A stretch of 64,000 nt of DNA. It comes from an uncultured Candidatus Melainabacteria bacterium (GTDB lineage Bacteria > Cyanobacteriota > Vampirovibrionia > Gastranaerophilales > Gastranaerophilaceae). This document shows, in pieces, positions 31,943 to 40,268 of the stretch. Under the pieces are notes generated by a model that saw only the letters and a list, made by a program, of their open reading frames with translations, made no database searches and was not told where the DNA came from. The translations under genes and the position numbers were made by a program. The stretch is from the NCBI GenBank assembly GCA_934718275.1, contig CAKUZD010000006.1, positions 84,786 through 148,785 of the forward strand. The letters are read 5' to 3'. How positions within the stretch are numbered: position 1 is the first letter of the stretch; the number at the start of each line of letters is the position of its first letter.

Positions 31943-32638
31943 CTATAAATCTTCAAATCCCGGGGAAGTTGATGGCAGGTTTTTGTAGCCTTCATTAGAC
32001 ATTACTGTTTTTTTGATATATTTGTTTGAATAACCACCACGCTCAAATAATTTTTTTAATTGGTTTTCTCTTATAACAAGTGGATGTAGTTCGTCGTTAC
32101 TTTCAGGATAAAGTTTTGAAATTTCATACCAAACAGAAGCTTCCATAGTCCAAGCATAAGTTTCTTCTGCAAGAGAATTATATTCGTCTTGGTGAAGTGC
32201 TTCGTGTGATAGAAGTGCAGCCAAAGCTCCGGGAGGAGCATCTTTATGGCGAGGGTTTATATAAATAAACAGTTGTTTATTTTTTTTCCAACCAAGTGCA
32301 TCAAATTTTGCGTAATCCGGGTTTATTGTTCCTAAATCTCTGAATTCAATCTTGACCGGACGCCCTGAAAGATTATTTCCCAAAATTGCGTTACGGGAAA
32401 ATTCACCATTTGTTCCTTTCAGCATATCAAGCGCAACATACAAAACTTCATCTTTGCCTATATCTTTATACATAGGTGTTATTTGTTTAACATAATTATA
32501 TGTGTATTTGACGGGATAAGTTTTTGGCATTTCTATTAATGCATTATCTTGCTTTTTAGCCGAAAAGGCGGGTAAAGACAAGGATGTCAGAAGCGCTGTT
32601 GCAAATAAAATTATTTTTAAATTTTTGGTATTCACCAT
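31943..32638 (-). CDS. predicted secreted zincin-like metalloprotein
   Basis: The 231-aa protein has a Sec signal peptide (about residues 8-26, ILFATALLTSLSLPAFSA). Near residue 140 it shows LLSHEALHQDEYNSLAEETY, that is HEALH, an HExxH zinc motif with a downstream acidic residue in the same helix. This makes an extracytoplasmic metallopeptidase likely, though no named family is recognised. GGAGAGAATGA is the ribosome-binding site. The call rests on one motif plus the secretion signal. Confidence 0.72.
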   Translation of the reverse strand: MVNTKNLKIILFATALLTSLSLPAFSAKKQDNALIEMPKTYPVKYTYNYVKQITPMYKDIGKDEVLYVALDMLKGTNGEFSRNAILGNNLSGRPVKIEFRDLGTINPDYAKFDALGWKKNKQLFIYINPRHKDAPPGALAALLSHEALHQDEYNSLAEETYAWTMEASVWYEISKLYPESNDELHPLVIRENQLKKLFERGGYSNKYIKKTVMSNEGYKNLPSTSPGFEDL

Positions 32639-32712
32639 TCATTCTCTCCAATTATTCTAAAACTACGTTTGTAGTAATATTATATAATTATATTAATTCC
32701 AACGTCAAATTT

Positions 32713-34287
32713 TTATTTGTTTTTTCTATTAATGTCTGCGAGGTTTTTATATATAAGTTTATATTTTGTTTCTTCTGAAATACTTTCAGCCTCTTTTATA
32801 TACTCAAGAGCCGTTTTGTAATCTTCTTTTGCTTTATAAATTTCGCACATTTGGGCGTAATATTCAGCATTATTTACGTCATACGTAATAGCTCGTTTCA
32901 TGCATTCAACAGCTTCATCATAATCTTTTTCTGCAAATCTGACTAATGCCAAATAGAAATAACCGCTAGCGTAATTCATATCAAGAGAGATTGCTTTTTG
33001 AGCAAAGTCTTTAGTTGTTTCCAAGTCGTTTTTTGCAAAAGAAGCTTTTGCACCTATTTCATAAGCTTTAATGTAATTTTCATTTGTATTTAAAACATTT
33101 TGAACTGTTTCTAAAGCTTCATCATATTTTTTTTCGGCAACAAAGATTTCTGCAAGTTGACATTGGTAATTTAAACTGTTGTTGCTCTTTTCAATAACTT
33201 TTTTTATTGTTTTTTCTGCTTTTTCAAACATCAAGAGTTCTTTGTACACATTTGAAAGAGAAACAAGTGTAAAGTTGTCGTTATTCCCGTTTTTCAAGTT
33301 TGTTTCAAGTTCTTGTTGAGCACCTAAGAAATCTTTTCTTTCAAGTTTTAAAAGAGCATTCAAAACATGTGCAAGCCCGTATTCTGCATCATGTTCAAGT
33401 ATATAATCTATTTCTTTTTGTGTTTTATCAAAGTTTTTTTGTTCAAAGTAAAGGTATGCAAGAGAGTATCTGTAGCCTAAATTATCAGGAGCCATGCATA
33501 TTGCTTGAATATAAGCTTGGGCAGCCTCTTTAATCCATCCGTTGTAAAAATATGCGTTTCCGAGGTTGTATAAATATCTATGATTTTTTTTGTTTAAATT
33601 AGAAGCTTTTGAAAAATATTTTATAGCATCAATAAATTTCATATCTTCTAGTGCAAATAATCCTAAATAATTCAAAATTTCCGGATTTTCTGTTGTTTTT
33701 GGGAAAGAATTAAATATTTCTCTTGATTTGTCAAAATTATTTTCATCAAAATTAATTTTACCTAACAAAATAAGAGCATCTTCGTTTTCAGAGTTTAAAC
33801 ATAGAGCTTTGTTAAGTTTTGTTTTAGCTGTTTCAAAATCGCAGTTTTCGTAATAGGCTTTTGCTATTTCATAAAAAACTTCATCATTAGAACATTCTTC
33901 TTTTTCAAGATTTTCTATTTGCTTAAAATTATTTGTTTTTGCAGCTGTTTTAATTAATTCGATTAAATTTTGCGGAGTTTTTTGTATATTAAAAATATGT
34001 TTAGCAGTTTTGTAAGCAAGTTCTTTTTCATCAGAAAAAACATATATTTTTAACATAAGTTTTAAAGCTTCTATGTGATTTTCATTTTTTTGTAAAACCT
34101 TTTCCAAGTAGTGATTAGCTCGAGGAAGATTTTTTAGCAAGAAATAAAGTTCTCCGAGTTGAAAAAGGATTTCAAAGTTATCGTTTTCCAATTCAAGAGC
34201 TTTATATAACATTTCAATTGCTTGCTTGTAACATTTTTGAGACTTTAAATCAAATGCTTGTTTAATGTATTCTAAAGTTTCTTGCAT
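32713..34287 (-). CDS. tetratricopeptide repeat protein
   Basis: The 524-aa protein is almost entirely TPR repeats, roughly 13 units of 34 residues. Typical positions can be seen in ALELENDNFEILFQLGELYF, NYLGLFALEDMKFIDAIKYF, YLYNLGNAYFYNGWIKEAAQ and YASGYFYLALVRFAEKDYDE. It has no signal peptide or catalytic domain, so it is a scaffold or adaptor. GGAGAATAA precedes the ATG. It lies directly downstream of the DivIC-like gene with a 10-base gap and is likely in one operon with it. Confidence 0.92.
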   Translation of the reverse strand: MQETLEYIKQAFDLKSQKCYKQAIEMLYKALELENDNFEILFQLGELYFLLKNLPRANHYLEKVLQKNENHIEALKLMLKIYVFSDEKELAYKTAKHIFNIQKTPQNLIELIKTAAKTNNFKQIENLEKEECSNDEVFYEIAKAYYENCDFETAKTKLNKALCLNSENEDALILLGKINFDENNFDKSREIFNSFPKTTENPEILNYLGLFALEDMKFIDAIKYFSKASNLNKKNHRYLYNLGNAYFYNGWIKEAAQAYIQAICMAPDNLGYRYSLAYLYFEQKNFDKTQKEIDYILEHDAEYGLAHVLNALLKLERKDFLGAQQELETNLKNGNNDNFTLVSLSNVYKELLMFEKAEKTIKKVIEKSNNSLNYQCQLAEIFVAEKKYDEALETVQNVLNTNENYIKAYEIGAKASFAKNDLETTKDFAQKAISLDMNYASGYFYLALVRFAEKDYDEAVECMKRAITYDVNNAEYYAQMCEIYKAKEDYKTALEYIKEAESISEETKYKLIYKNLADINRKNK

Positions 34288-34297
34288 TTATTCTCCG

Positions 34298-34696
34298 TTA
34301 TTTTTTTTTATTTGTGTATTTTTTATGTTTATGTTTTTTTGTTTTCGTGTTTTGAGGTTGATTATTGTTTATAAGAACCAAAACTTCATCTTCTCCTGCC
34401 ATTTTAAGATTATTTCTGGCAATTCCTTCAAGAGTTTGAGTTGTAGAAAACAACTTAATATCTTGTTTGAGTTCTTGGTTTTGGTTTTCTGCACTATCTC
34501 TAATTTTAGTTAGTGTTGAAATTTTTGCTCTGTATGAAATTGTTTTAGTAATATTAAGAATTGCCCCAAAACCTATCTGAATAAGGCAGAATAAAAGAAC
34601 AAGTGTTAAAAATGAATAATAAAAACCTGTTTTGTTTTTCTTTTTTGTAGGAGCCTTCGCTTCTTTTACTGTTTTCTTTGAGTTCTCGTCAGCCAT
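34298..34696 (-). CDS. septum formation initiator (DivIC/FtsB-like) protein
   Basis: The 132-aa protein has a Lys-rich cytoplasmic start, one transmembrane helix (about residues 24-48), a coiled coil (SYRAKISTLTKIRDSAENQN and onward to about residue 90) and TLEGIARNNLKMAGEDEVLV, which is the conserved end of DivIC/FtsB proteins. The C-terminus is a run of Lys/His. It probably joins the divisome. GTGAGGTTTT lies before the ATG. Confidence 0.82.
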   Translation of the reverse strand: MADENSKKTVKEAKAPTKKKNKTGFYYSFLTLVLLFCLIQIGFGAILNITKTISYRAKISTLTKIRDSAENQNQELKQDIKLFSTTQTLEGIARNNLKMAGEDEVLVLINNNQPQNTKTKKHKHKKYTNKKK

Positions 34697-34757
34697 AAAA
34701 CCTCACGAGAAAATTATAAACAAAATAAATTATTAAAACAACAAAATTTGTATAAAT

Positions 34758-35684
34758 TTACAATTTGAATGTTGCTTGAAAATTTAGTTGGGTTTTGCTA
34801 ACTCCGGAGTCTACATAATAAGTTTGTTTTGCTCCGGCTTCCAGTCGTAATTTGTCTGAATCTTTTTTCCCAAAAGGATTGACTGAAAATTTTAATTCTG
34901 AAGAACGTCTGTTTCTTGTTACATCAGCCTTAAAAGTGTTTTGAAGTGATATATAGTTGTTGAGTTTAAATTCCGGCGTAATCGAGATTGTGTTGTAGTC
35001 CTTGGCATAAGTAGTATTTAAAGATTTTTTTACTGATGAGCTTACTGCAAATCTGCTTTTTTCGTATTTTGTAAAAAATCCTGTTTCTGTTTCCAGCATA
35101 GCGGCACTGTCCACTTCGTTTCCGTATAGCGCGCCTAATGTAAAATTACCGATTTTGTCGGTTGCTTTTACAGAATTTGGAGCAATATGGTATTCGTCAT
35201 CGGCATATCTGTGTATAGTTTTTGTGTTTGTTTTATCCATTAGGTTTAAACCTTTTGAAGCAGAAATTTTTTGAGGATTTTTTAAATTGAGTACGAAATT
35301 ATTGTTGTCGTCTTTTAAATATATAGAATTTGAATCTTCAACATATTGAGCATAACCTTTTAAAACTGTAGCTCCAAGTGCTATGTTATTGTCACTGTCG
35401 TTTTCTTCAGAAGTTTCATCCGATGTGTCTTGTTTCATGTTTAGCATAATTTCTTCATCGGTTTGTTCCTGTTGAGTATTATTTACATATTCATCTTCTG
35501 AGGCGTCTGTTTCATCGTTGGAAGTTGCTTTATAATTTTCATCAGGAATAGAGTAAATAAAAATATTCGGGAGAGCTTCTATAGTGCCAGATGAACCGGT
35601 TGCCGGAATCATTTTTTTATTTGCACAATAAGAAGGTATTTGAAAAATTGCTAATAATAATATTATTAATAAAGCTTTCTTCAT
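34758..35684 (-). CDS. predicted outer-membrane beta-barrel protein
   Basis: The 308-aa product has a signal peptide (residues 2-20, ending SYCAN), an acidic Asp/Glu/Ser-rich region (about 50-100), and a C-terminal part of alternating hydrophobic strands such as GNFTLGALYGNEVDSAAMLE and STYKTLN-type patterns. It ends QLNFQATFKL, with an aromatic two residues from the end, as in outer-membrane proteins. TAAAAT lies 6 bases before the ATG, so it may be leaderless. The family is not recognised; the barrel prediction is inference. Confidence 0.68.
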   Translation of the reverse strand: MKKALLIILLLAIFQIPSYCANKKMIPATGSSGTIEALPNIFIYSIPDENYKATSNDETDASEDEYVNNTQQEQTDEEIMLNMKQDTSDETSEENDSDNNIALGATVLKGYAQYVEDSNSIYLKDDNNNFVLNLKNPQKISASKGLNLMDKTNTKTIHRYADDEYHIAPNSVKATDKIGNFTLGALYGNEVDSAAMLETETGFFTKYEKSRFAVSSSVKKSLNTTYAKDYNTISITPEFKLNNYISLQNTFKADVTRNRRSSELKFSVNPFGKKDSDKLRLEAGAKQTYYVDSGVSKTQLNFQATFKL

Positions 35685-35852
35685 AAATACATTTTAGAGG
35701 GTAAATAAAGATTAGTCAAATTAATTTAGTTTATAAACGGCAACAATTTTTGTTTTTGTATAAATTTAAAAATCTTCTGTGTAACTTGAAAATAAATTTT
35801 GTGCGTGATAATTTTATAATTACGAAATTATAAATAGAATCGAGGAAAATTT

Positions 35853-37322
35853 ATGACAGAAGTTAGAGTAAGAATTGCTCCGTCACCAAGCGGAAACTTA
35901 CACGTTGGTACTGCAAGAACAGCTTTGTTTAATTACTTATTTGCCAAAAAAAATAATGGTAAATTTGTTTTAAGAATTGAAGATACTGATGCTGAACGTA
36001 CAAAACAAGAATATATTGATAATATTTTTGATAGTTTAAAAGCTTTAGGTTTGAATTGGGATGAAGGTCCTGATGTTGGAGGTCCTTACGGTCCTTACAC
36101 TCAATCTCAAAGGTTTGATATTTATCCTAAATATGTGCAAGAACTTTTAGATAAGGGCTTTGCTTATGAATGCTTCTGTACTCCTGAAGAACTTGAACAA
36201 GAAAAAGAAGAAGCTTCTAAAAATAAGAAACCTTATGTTTATACAAAGAAATGTTTGAATTTGACAGAAGAAGAAAAAGAAAAACTTAGGGCAGAAGGAA
36301 GAAAACCTGCAATCAGGTTTAATATTGCGAAGGCTCAAAAAGCTTTTCACGATAGTTCAATGTTGACTTTTGATGATATGGTAAAAGGAGAACTTCACGT
36401 TGATACAAACTTGTTGGGAGATTTTGTTATTATGAAATCTAACGGAACTCCAACTTATAATTTTGCTGTTGTTATTGACGATATGTTGATGAAAATTTCT
36501 CATGTAATCAGAGGTGAAGACCATATTTCAAATACATTTAAACAAATTTTGATTTTTGAAGCATTGGGGGCGGAAGTTCCAAAATTTGGACATTTGGGAA
36601 TGATTTTAGCTCCTGACAGAAGTAAACTTTCAAAACGTCACGGTGCGACTGCTGTTTCTGAATTCGTTGAAAAAGGATATTTAACAGATGCTTTGATTAA
36701 CTTTGTTGCTTTACTTGGTTGGTCTCCTTCTGATGGACAAGAAATTAAAACAGTTGATGAGATTGCTCAAGATTTTAGAATTCATGAAATTTCTTCATCA
36801 AATTCTATTTTTGAATATGATAAATTGAATTGGATGAATAGTCATTACATTAAAATGCTTTCTATCCCTGAATTGAAAGAGAAATTGAAACCATTTTTGA
36901 AAAAATATGATTTGAGTGAATTGACGGATGCACAGTACACTCGTATGATTGAAGTTACTTATGAACCTTTGACATTGTTGTCAGATATTACAGATGCTGT
37001 TCCTTATTTCTTTGGGGAAGATGTTGTGATGGAAGATAAAGCCAAAGAGACACTTGCAACCGAAGTTTCTCAGGATGTATTGAAGACGTTCATGGAACAA
37101 GCTAAAGATTGGGAATGGACAGAAGAAAATTTACATGAAAAATTAGAAGCTTTTAGAGCTTATTATAAGGAAAAAGGTGTTAAACCGAAAGTTACAATGT
37201 GGGCAATTAGAGCTGCTGTTACGGGTAGAACTTGTGGAGCTGATATGACTGCAATTCTTGCAATTATAGGTAAAGAAAAAACATTCCATAGAGTAAAAGC
37301 GGCTATGAAGCAAACAGTGTAG
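35853..37322 (+). CDS. gltX: glutamyl-tRNA synthetase
   Basis: GltX charges glutamate to tRNA-Glu and, where no GlnRS exists, to tRNA-Gln for later amidation by GatCAB. The 489-aa protein carries the HIGH motif as APSPSGNLHVGT, FVLRIEDTDAERTKQEY, VIRGEDHISNT, and the KMSKS motif as KLSKRHGAT. ATCGAGGAAA precedes the ATG. It is followed by a strong terminator. The presence of gatB in the same window fits a non-discriminating enzyme, although the sequence alone does not prove that. Confidence 0.97.
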   Translation: MTEVRVRIAPSPSGNLHVGTARTALFNYLFAKKNNGKFVLRIEDTDAERTKQEYIDNIFDSLKALGLNWDEGPDVGGPYGPYTQSQRFDIYPKYVQELLDKGFAYECFCTPEELEQEKEEASKNKKPYVYTKKCLNLTEEEKEKLRAEGRKPAIRFNIAKAQKAFHDSSMLTFDDMVKGELHVDTNLLGDFVIMKSNGTPTYNFAVVIDDMLMKISHVIRGEDHISNTFKQILIFEALGAEVPKFGHLGMILAPDRSKLSKRHGATAVSEFVEKGYLTDALINFVALLGWSPSDGQEIKTVDEIAQDFRIHEISSSNSIFEYDKLNWMNSHYIKMLSIPELKEKLKPFLKKYDLSELTDAQYTRMIEVTYEPLTLLSDITDAVPYFFGEDVVMEDKAKETLATEVSQDVLKTFMEQAKDWEWTEENLHEKLEAFRAYYKEKGVKPKVTMWAIRAAVTGRTCGADMTAILAIIGKEKTFHRVKAAMKQTV

Positions 37323-37344
37323 TTATTAATAATTTAAAGATTAA

Positions 37345-37378
37345 AAGAGCCAATCTGTAAAGATTGGTTCTTTTTTTT
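37345..37378 (+). terminator. intrinsic terminator of gltX
   Basis: AAGAGCCAATCT and AGATTGGTTCTT form a 12-bp stem with one G-U around GTAA, followed by a long T run. It isolates gltX from the small-ORF/antisense locus that follows. Confidence 0.94.
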
Positions 37379-37389
37379 AATAATATTTA

Positions 37390-37399
37390 TGTATATAAT
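37390..37399 (+). promoter_or_regulatory. promoter for the 32-aa small ORF
   Basis: TATAAT at 37394-37399, with TG at 37390-37391, would start a transcript near 37406. The resulting 5' leader of about 70 bases contains CCTCC (37423-37427), which can pair with the GGAGG of the ribosome-binding site (37462-37466), and an inner ACTGTT/AACGGT stem. Confidence 0.6.
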
Positions 37400-37474
37400 A
37401 GGTTTGGGTAAGTTCCAAAAAGCCTCCACGATACACACTGTTAACGAAGAAAACGGTCGAAGGAGGTGGTAAAT

Positions 37475-37573
37475 ATGAGTTTAGGTTTTGTTAAAGCTTT
37501 TGAATTCATTATTCAAAGGTATAAAAACAAAATTCCAGTACTTGAGATACTGGAATTCTATCTAAAATCATAG
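37475..37573 (+). CDS. 32-aa small ORF, candidate type I toxin or leader peptide
   Basis: The ORF has a near-perfect ribosome-binding site, AAGGAGGTGG, 6-8 bases before its ATG. It encodes MSLGFVKAFEFIIQRYKNKI followed by PVLEILEFYLKS. The peptide is amphipathic with aromatic residues and a Lys-rich middle; it has no long hydrophobic helix as in Fst or TxpA. Its mRNA appears to sequester the ribosome-binding site, it is overlapped at the 3' end by a convincing antisense transcription unit, and it sits between terminators. These are the hallmarks of type I toxin-antitoxin loci. A regulatory leader peptide is the alternative. Confidence 0.6.
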   Translation: MSLGFVKAFEFIIQRYKNKIPVLEILEFYLKS

Positions 37574-37624
37574 GGAACGAAGAAAGACTTTAAGAGTAGC
37601 GACCTCTTAAGGTCTTTTCCCTAT
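37522..37624 (-). ncRNA. candidate antisense RNA overlapping the small ORF
   Basis: A strong minus-strand promoter at 37631-37658 would start an RNA near 37624. It first folds AAAGACC-type arms (37583-37596 with 37604-37617), and then reaches AATTCCAGTA/TACTGGAATT (37531-37557) followed by TTGTTTTT, an intrinsic terminator in that direction. The RNA would be about 100 nt and complementary to the last 16 codons and 3' end of the small-ORF mRNA. Confidence 0.6.
37583..37617. terminator. hairpin after the small ORF
   Basis: AAAGACTTTAAGAG and CTCTTAAGGTCTTT form a 14-bp stem with one G-U around TAGCGAC. AGGGAA and TTCCCT can extend it. On the plus strand it is followed by TTTTCCCTATATTTAT, a moderate terminator for the small-ORF mRNA. 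Confidence 0.65.
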
Positions 37625-37630
37625 ATTTAT

Positions 37631-37658
37631 ATTATAACATATTTTTTGTGTTTTTCAA
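37631..37658 (-). promoter_or_regulatory. strong promoter of the antisense RNA
   Basis: On the minus strand TTGAAA (37658-37653), 16 bases, then TATAAT (37636-37631) preceded by TGT, an extended -10. It points away from rsmH into the end of the small ORF, where there is no coding target. Confidence 0.75.
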
Positions 37659-37677
37659 GTGTTGTTGAAATTTTTCG

Positions 37678-37686
37678 TGTTACAAT
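37678..37686 (+). promoter_or_regulatory. extended -10 directly before rsmH
   Basis: TGTTACAAT is followed by TTTCTT and the ATG of rsmH, so the -10 box ends 6 bases before the start codon and no ribosome-binding site is present. The mRNA is predicted to be leaderless. Confidence 0.6.
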
Positions 37687-37692
37687 TTTCTT

Positions 37693-38628
37693 ATGGAAGA
37701 ATTTACGCACTATACGGTTATGAAGAATGAAGCTGTTGACGCATTAGAATGTCAAGACGGTAAGATTTATGTTGATTGTACACTTGGCGGTGGTGGTCAT
37801 AGTGGCTTGATTTTGAGTCGTATTCAACCAAATGGCAGGTTGATAGCTTTTGACGTTGATGAAGATGCAATAAAAGCTTCGTCAGAAAGATTAAAAGATT
37901 ATAAAAATTTAACAATCATAAAAAATTCTTATACAAATATTAAGAAAGTTTTACATTCTTTGGGTATTGAAAAAATCACCGGAGGAGTTCTTTTTGACCT
38001 TGGGGCGTCTTATCATCAATTCCATAAGGGTGAAAGAGGATTTTCGTTTTCAAAAGAAGCTCCTCTTGATATGAGATTTAATCAAGACGCTGATTTTTCG
38101 GCGTATGATGTTGTGAATACCTATTCAGAGGCTGATTTGGTTCGGATTTTTTCTGAATATGGAGAAGAAAGATTTTCGAAAAGAATTGCAAAAAAAATCG
38201 TAGAGCAAAGAATGCTTAAAAAGCTTGAAACGACAACGGAATTAGCTAATTTAATTGTAAATTGCACTCCGCATGTAAAATCGTCAATTCACCCTGCTAC
38301 TCGGGTTTTTCAGGCAATACGTATTGAAGTTAATCAAGAGTTAACAAATGTAAAAAATACTCTAAATGATGTGTTGGATTTATTAGATTTTGGTGCTATA
38401 ATAAGTGTAATAAGTTTTCACTCTTTGGAGGACAGATTGGTGAAACACTTATTAAAATATCACTCGCAGAAGTGTCATTGTGATAAATCGCAGATGATTT
38501 GTTACTGCCCGCCTCCTATATTGGAGTTGGTAAATAAGAAACCAATAATGGCGAGTGAGCAGGAGATTAAAGAAAATCCACCGTCAAGAAGTGCCAAACT
38601 TAGGATAGCTAGATGTATAAGGCACTAG
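37693..38628 (+). CDS. rsmH: 16S rRNA (cytosine(1402)-N4)-methyltransferase RsmH (MraW)
   Basis: RsmH methylates C1402 in the decoding centre of 16S rRNA. The 311-aa protein starts FTHYTVMKNEAVDAL and has VDCTLGGGGHSGLIL (SAM-binding), FDLGASYHQFHKGERGFSF, SFHSLEDRLVKHLLK and ends PPSRSAKLRIARCIRH, all diagnostic. The gene usually opens the division and cell-wall cluster after mraZ; here no mraZ is present and an FtsL-like gene follows. No ribosome-binding site precedes the ATG. Confidence 0.97.
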   Translation: MEEFTHYTVMKNEAVDALECQDGKIYVDCTLGGGGHSGLILSRIQPNGRLIAFDVDEDAIKASSERLKDYKNLTIIKNSYTNIKKVLHSLGIEKITGGVLFDLGASYHQFHKGERGFSFSKEAPLDMRFNQDADFSAYDVVNTYSEADLVRIFSEYGEERFSKRIAKKIVEQRMLKKLETTTELANLIVNCTPHVKSSIHPATRVFQAIRIEVNQELTNVKNTLNDVLDLLDFGAIISVISFHSLEDRLVKHLLKYHSQKCHCDKSQMICYCPPPILELVNKKPIMASEQEIKENPPSRSAKLRIARCIRH

Positions 38629-38673
38629 AACGATAGAAAAGAGATTAGAGTAGATAGTATTGGGGTATAGAAG

Positions 38674-39138
38674 TTGAATACAGCTAGAGTAAGAACAGAA
38701 GAATTTGAACAGGTTAGTTATTCAAGCAGAGGATATGCAAGTAATCCGGTAAAGGAAGAAAATCAGGTTATCGAGGGGTATTTTCAAAAGGAGATATCAC
38801 AAAAAGCCATGGCAATAAGAAAAGTAAATAAAACTTTATGTGGATTATTAGGAATAGCAGTGTTAGTTGCATTTGTTAGTTATTACTTTGCTATGTCAAA
38901 TGAACTTACTCTTAATAAATTGAGTCGTCAAATTACTACTCTTAATGATGAAAATGCAGAATTACAAAATCATTTAGACAGATTAAAGTCTTTCAACAAT
39001 GTTGATAGCAAAATGATGCAGTATAATATGTTACAAAAAGCTGCAAAAGTTATTGAAGTTCAAGCAGTGCATTCAGCTGCTCCGGTAGTTACAAAACCTG
39101 AAAAAACAGCCTCTTTCAACTGGGCTATCGGTTATTAG
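38674..39138 (+). CDS. FtsL-like cell division protein
   Basis: The 154-aa protein has a polar N-terminal region of about 50 residues, one membrane helix (about 58-77, TLCGLLGIAVLVAFVSYYFA) and a coiled coil (LSRQITTLNDENAELQNHLD). This is the layout of FtsL, and the place after rsmH is where ftsL lies in most genomes. The start is TTG after GGGGTATAGAAG. Sequence similarity in FtsL proteins is low, so context carries much of the weight. Confidence 0.75.
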   Translation: MNTARVRTEEFEQVSYSSRGYASNPVKEENQVIEGYFQKEISQKAMAIRKVNKTLCGLLGIAVLVAFVSYYFAMSNELTLNKLSRQITTLNDENAELQNHLDRLKSFNNVDSKMMQYNMLQKAAKVIEVQAVHSAAPVVTKPEKTASFNWAIGY

Positions 39139-39140
39139 AT

Positions 39141-39524
39141 ATGTTTAATACGTTATTTTTTGGAATTATTTTTCCTTGTTTTGCTGCTATTTGGATTATA
39201 GTAGTCCTGCTTACGATATTGCCACATGTTAAAATAATAAAGCAATATGGTAAACCGTTAGCATATTTTGATACTCAAAAGTGTTGGAAAACAGTTCCGG
39301 TGCGAGGTACTTCTGTTAGGATGTATATTTATCCGAATTTTATAATTGTTTCTGATAATGGAAAAGACTATTTTTTAGACAAATCTTTTAAAGATTTTAA
39401 ATTGTATGGGACTGTTTTGATAAAAATTTTTGAAGTAAAAGTAAGTGAAATAAAGACACTCCAAATCAATTTAACTGGGAAACAATATAAAATGTTGATA
39501 GAATTTTTTGGAGTTGAAGATTAA
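39141..39524 (+). CDS. hypothetical membrane protein
   Basis: The 127-aa product has one N-terminal transmembrane helix (about residues 5-30, FFGIIFPCFAAIWIIVVLLT) and a compact domain of beta strands (VRMYIYPNFIIVSDNGKDYF). The ATG lies 2 bases after the stop of the FtsL-like gene, so they are co-transcribed. No family recognised; an envelope role is guessed only from position. Confidence 0.68.
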   Translation: MFNTLFFGIIFPCFAAIWIIVVLLTILPHVKIIKQYGKPLAYFDTQKCWKTVPVRGTSVRMYIYPNFIIVSDNGKDYFLDKSFKDFKLYGTVLIKIFEVKVSEIKTLQINLTGKQYKMLIEFFGVED

Positions 39525-39814
39525 AAATTTTTTCCAAATTTATCTATACTGTTTTTTAAATTTTCGTTATTAATATCGGAATAATTAAGAAGGTCAAATT
39601 GATACGGTGTAGGGAGTTCATCGAGCTCAAATGCAATATGTCTTAAAAGTTTATCATCAATATTCCCAAACAGTGCCAAATCAATGTCTGAAGATGGTTT
39701 GTAATTCCCCTTTGCTCGAGAGCCAAAAATCTTTATTTCTTTTATTTGCGGATATTTTGAAAGAAGTTTTTTTATTTCGTTAATTGTTTTTTCGGGTAGT
39801 CCAAAGTTACTCAT
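39521..39814 (-). CDS. MNT-type nucleotidyltransferase, antitoxin of a HEPN/MNT pair
   Basis: The 97-aa protein is a minimal nucleotidyltransferase with IKIFGSRAKGNYKPSSDIDL, that is the GSxxxG...DxD active site. In known HEPN/MNT systems this protein neutralises its HEPN partner by AMPylation. The ATG at 39814 follows GGAAGGTG by 7 bases and overlaps the upstream gene by 8 bases. A longer start 33 bases upstream would lie inside the partner gene and lacks a ribosome-binding site. It overlaps by 4 bases the end of the opposing membrane-protein gene. Confidence 0.9.
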   Translation of the reverse strand: MSNFGLPEKTINEIKKLLSKYPQIKEIKIFGSRAKGNYKPSSDIDLALFGNIDDKLLRHIAFELDELPTPYQFDLLNYSDINNENLKNSIDKFGKNF

Positions 39815-40211
39815 CAACTTCACCTTCCAAGAAAATTGATAATTCATTAAATAAATTAAAATAATTTGTTAAAATGTCGTTGCAAAGTTCTTTGGCAAAT
39901 TCTTCTTTATATGTATGAGATGTTTTATTTCGAGCTTCCATCATTTCAATCCAGCCTTGTCCATCAGTGATAAAATTCCTTCTGAAAGCTTCTTTGATTG
40001 TTGTTCTTGGGGTGTCTACGACAATTCCGGTATATTCGAGATAATCTTTCAGGGTTTTCCATCCAAGCTCAAATGTCATTTCAAATGCTTGAACTAAAGC
40101 CATTGTGTATATTTTGGAGTTTCCCTCTTTTTTTATACAATCGATAGTTTCAGAAAGATTTGAAAGTGCTTGTTTATAGTTCTCAAAGCGTTGAACCCAA
40201 CGAATTTCCAT
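39807..40211 (-). CDS. HEPN-type nucleotidyltransferase substrate-binding protein (HI0074-like)
   Basis: The 134-aa helical protein matches the HI0074 family: WVQRFENYKQALSNLSETID, QAFEMTFELGWKTLKDYLEY, TPRTTIKEAFR and MMEARNKTSHTY. The last segment contains R-x4-H, the HEPN RNase motif, suggesting that it can act as the toxin. AAAGGAGA 6 bases before the ATG at 40211 decides the start. It is encoded first, with the MNT gene overlapping, as is usual for this two-gene module. An extended -10 (TGTTATAAT) lies about 22 bases upstream. Confidence 0.88.
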   Translation of the reverse strand: MEIRWVQRFENYKQALSNLSETIDCIKKEGNSKIYTMALVQAFEMTFELGWKTLKDYLEYTGIVVDTPRTTIKEAFRRNFITDGQGWIEMMEARNKTSHTYKEEFAKELCNDILTNYFNLFNELSIFLEGEVDE

Positions 40212-40268
40212 AAAATTATCTCCTTTCATTTGATTATAACATTAAAAAGATTAGATTAAAAATTTTTA

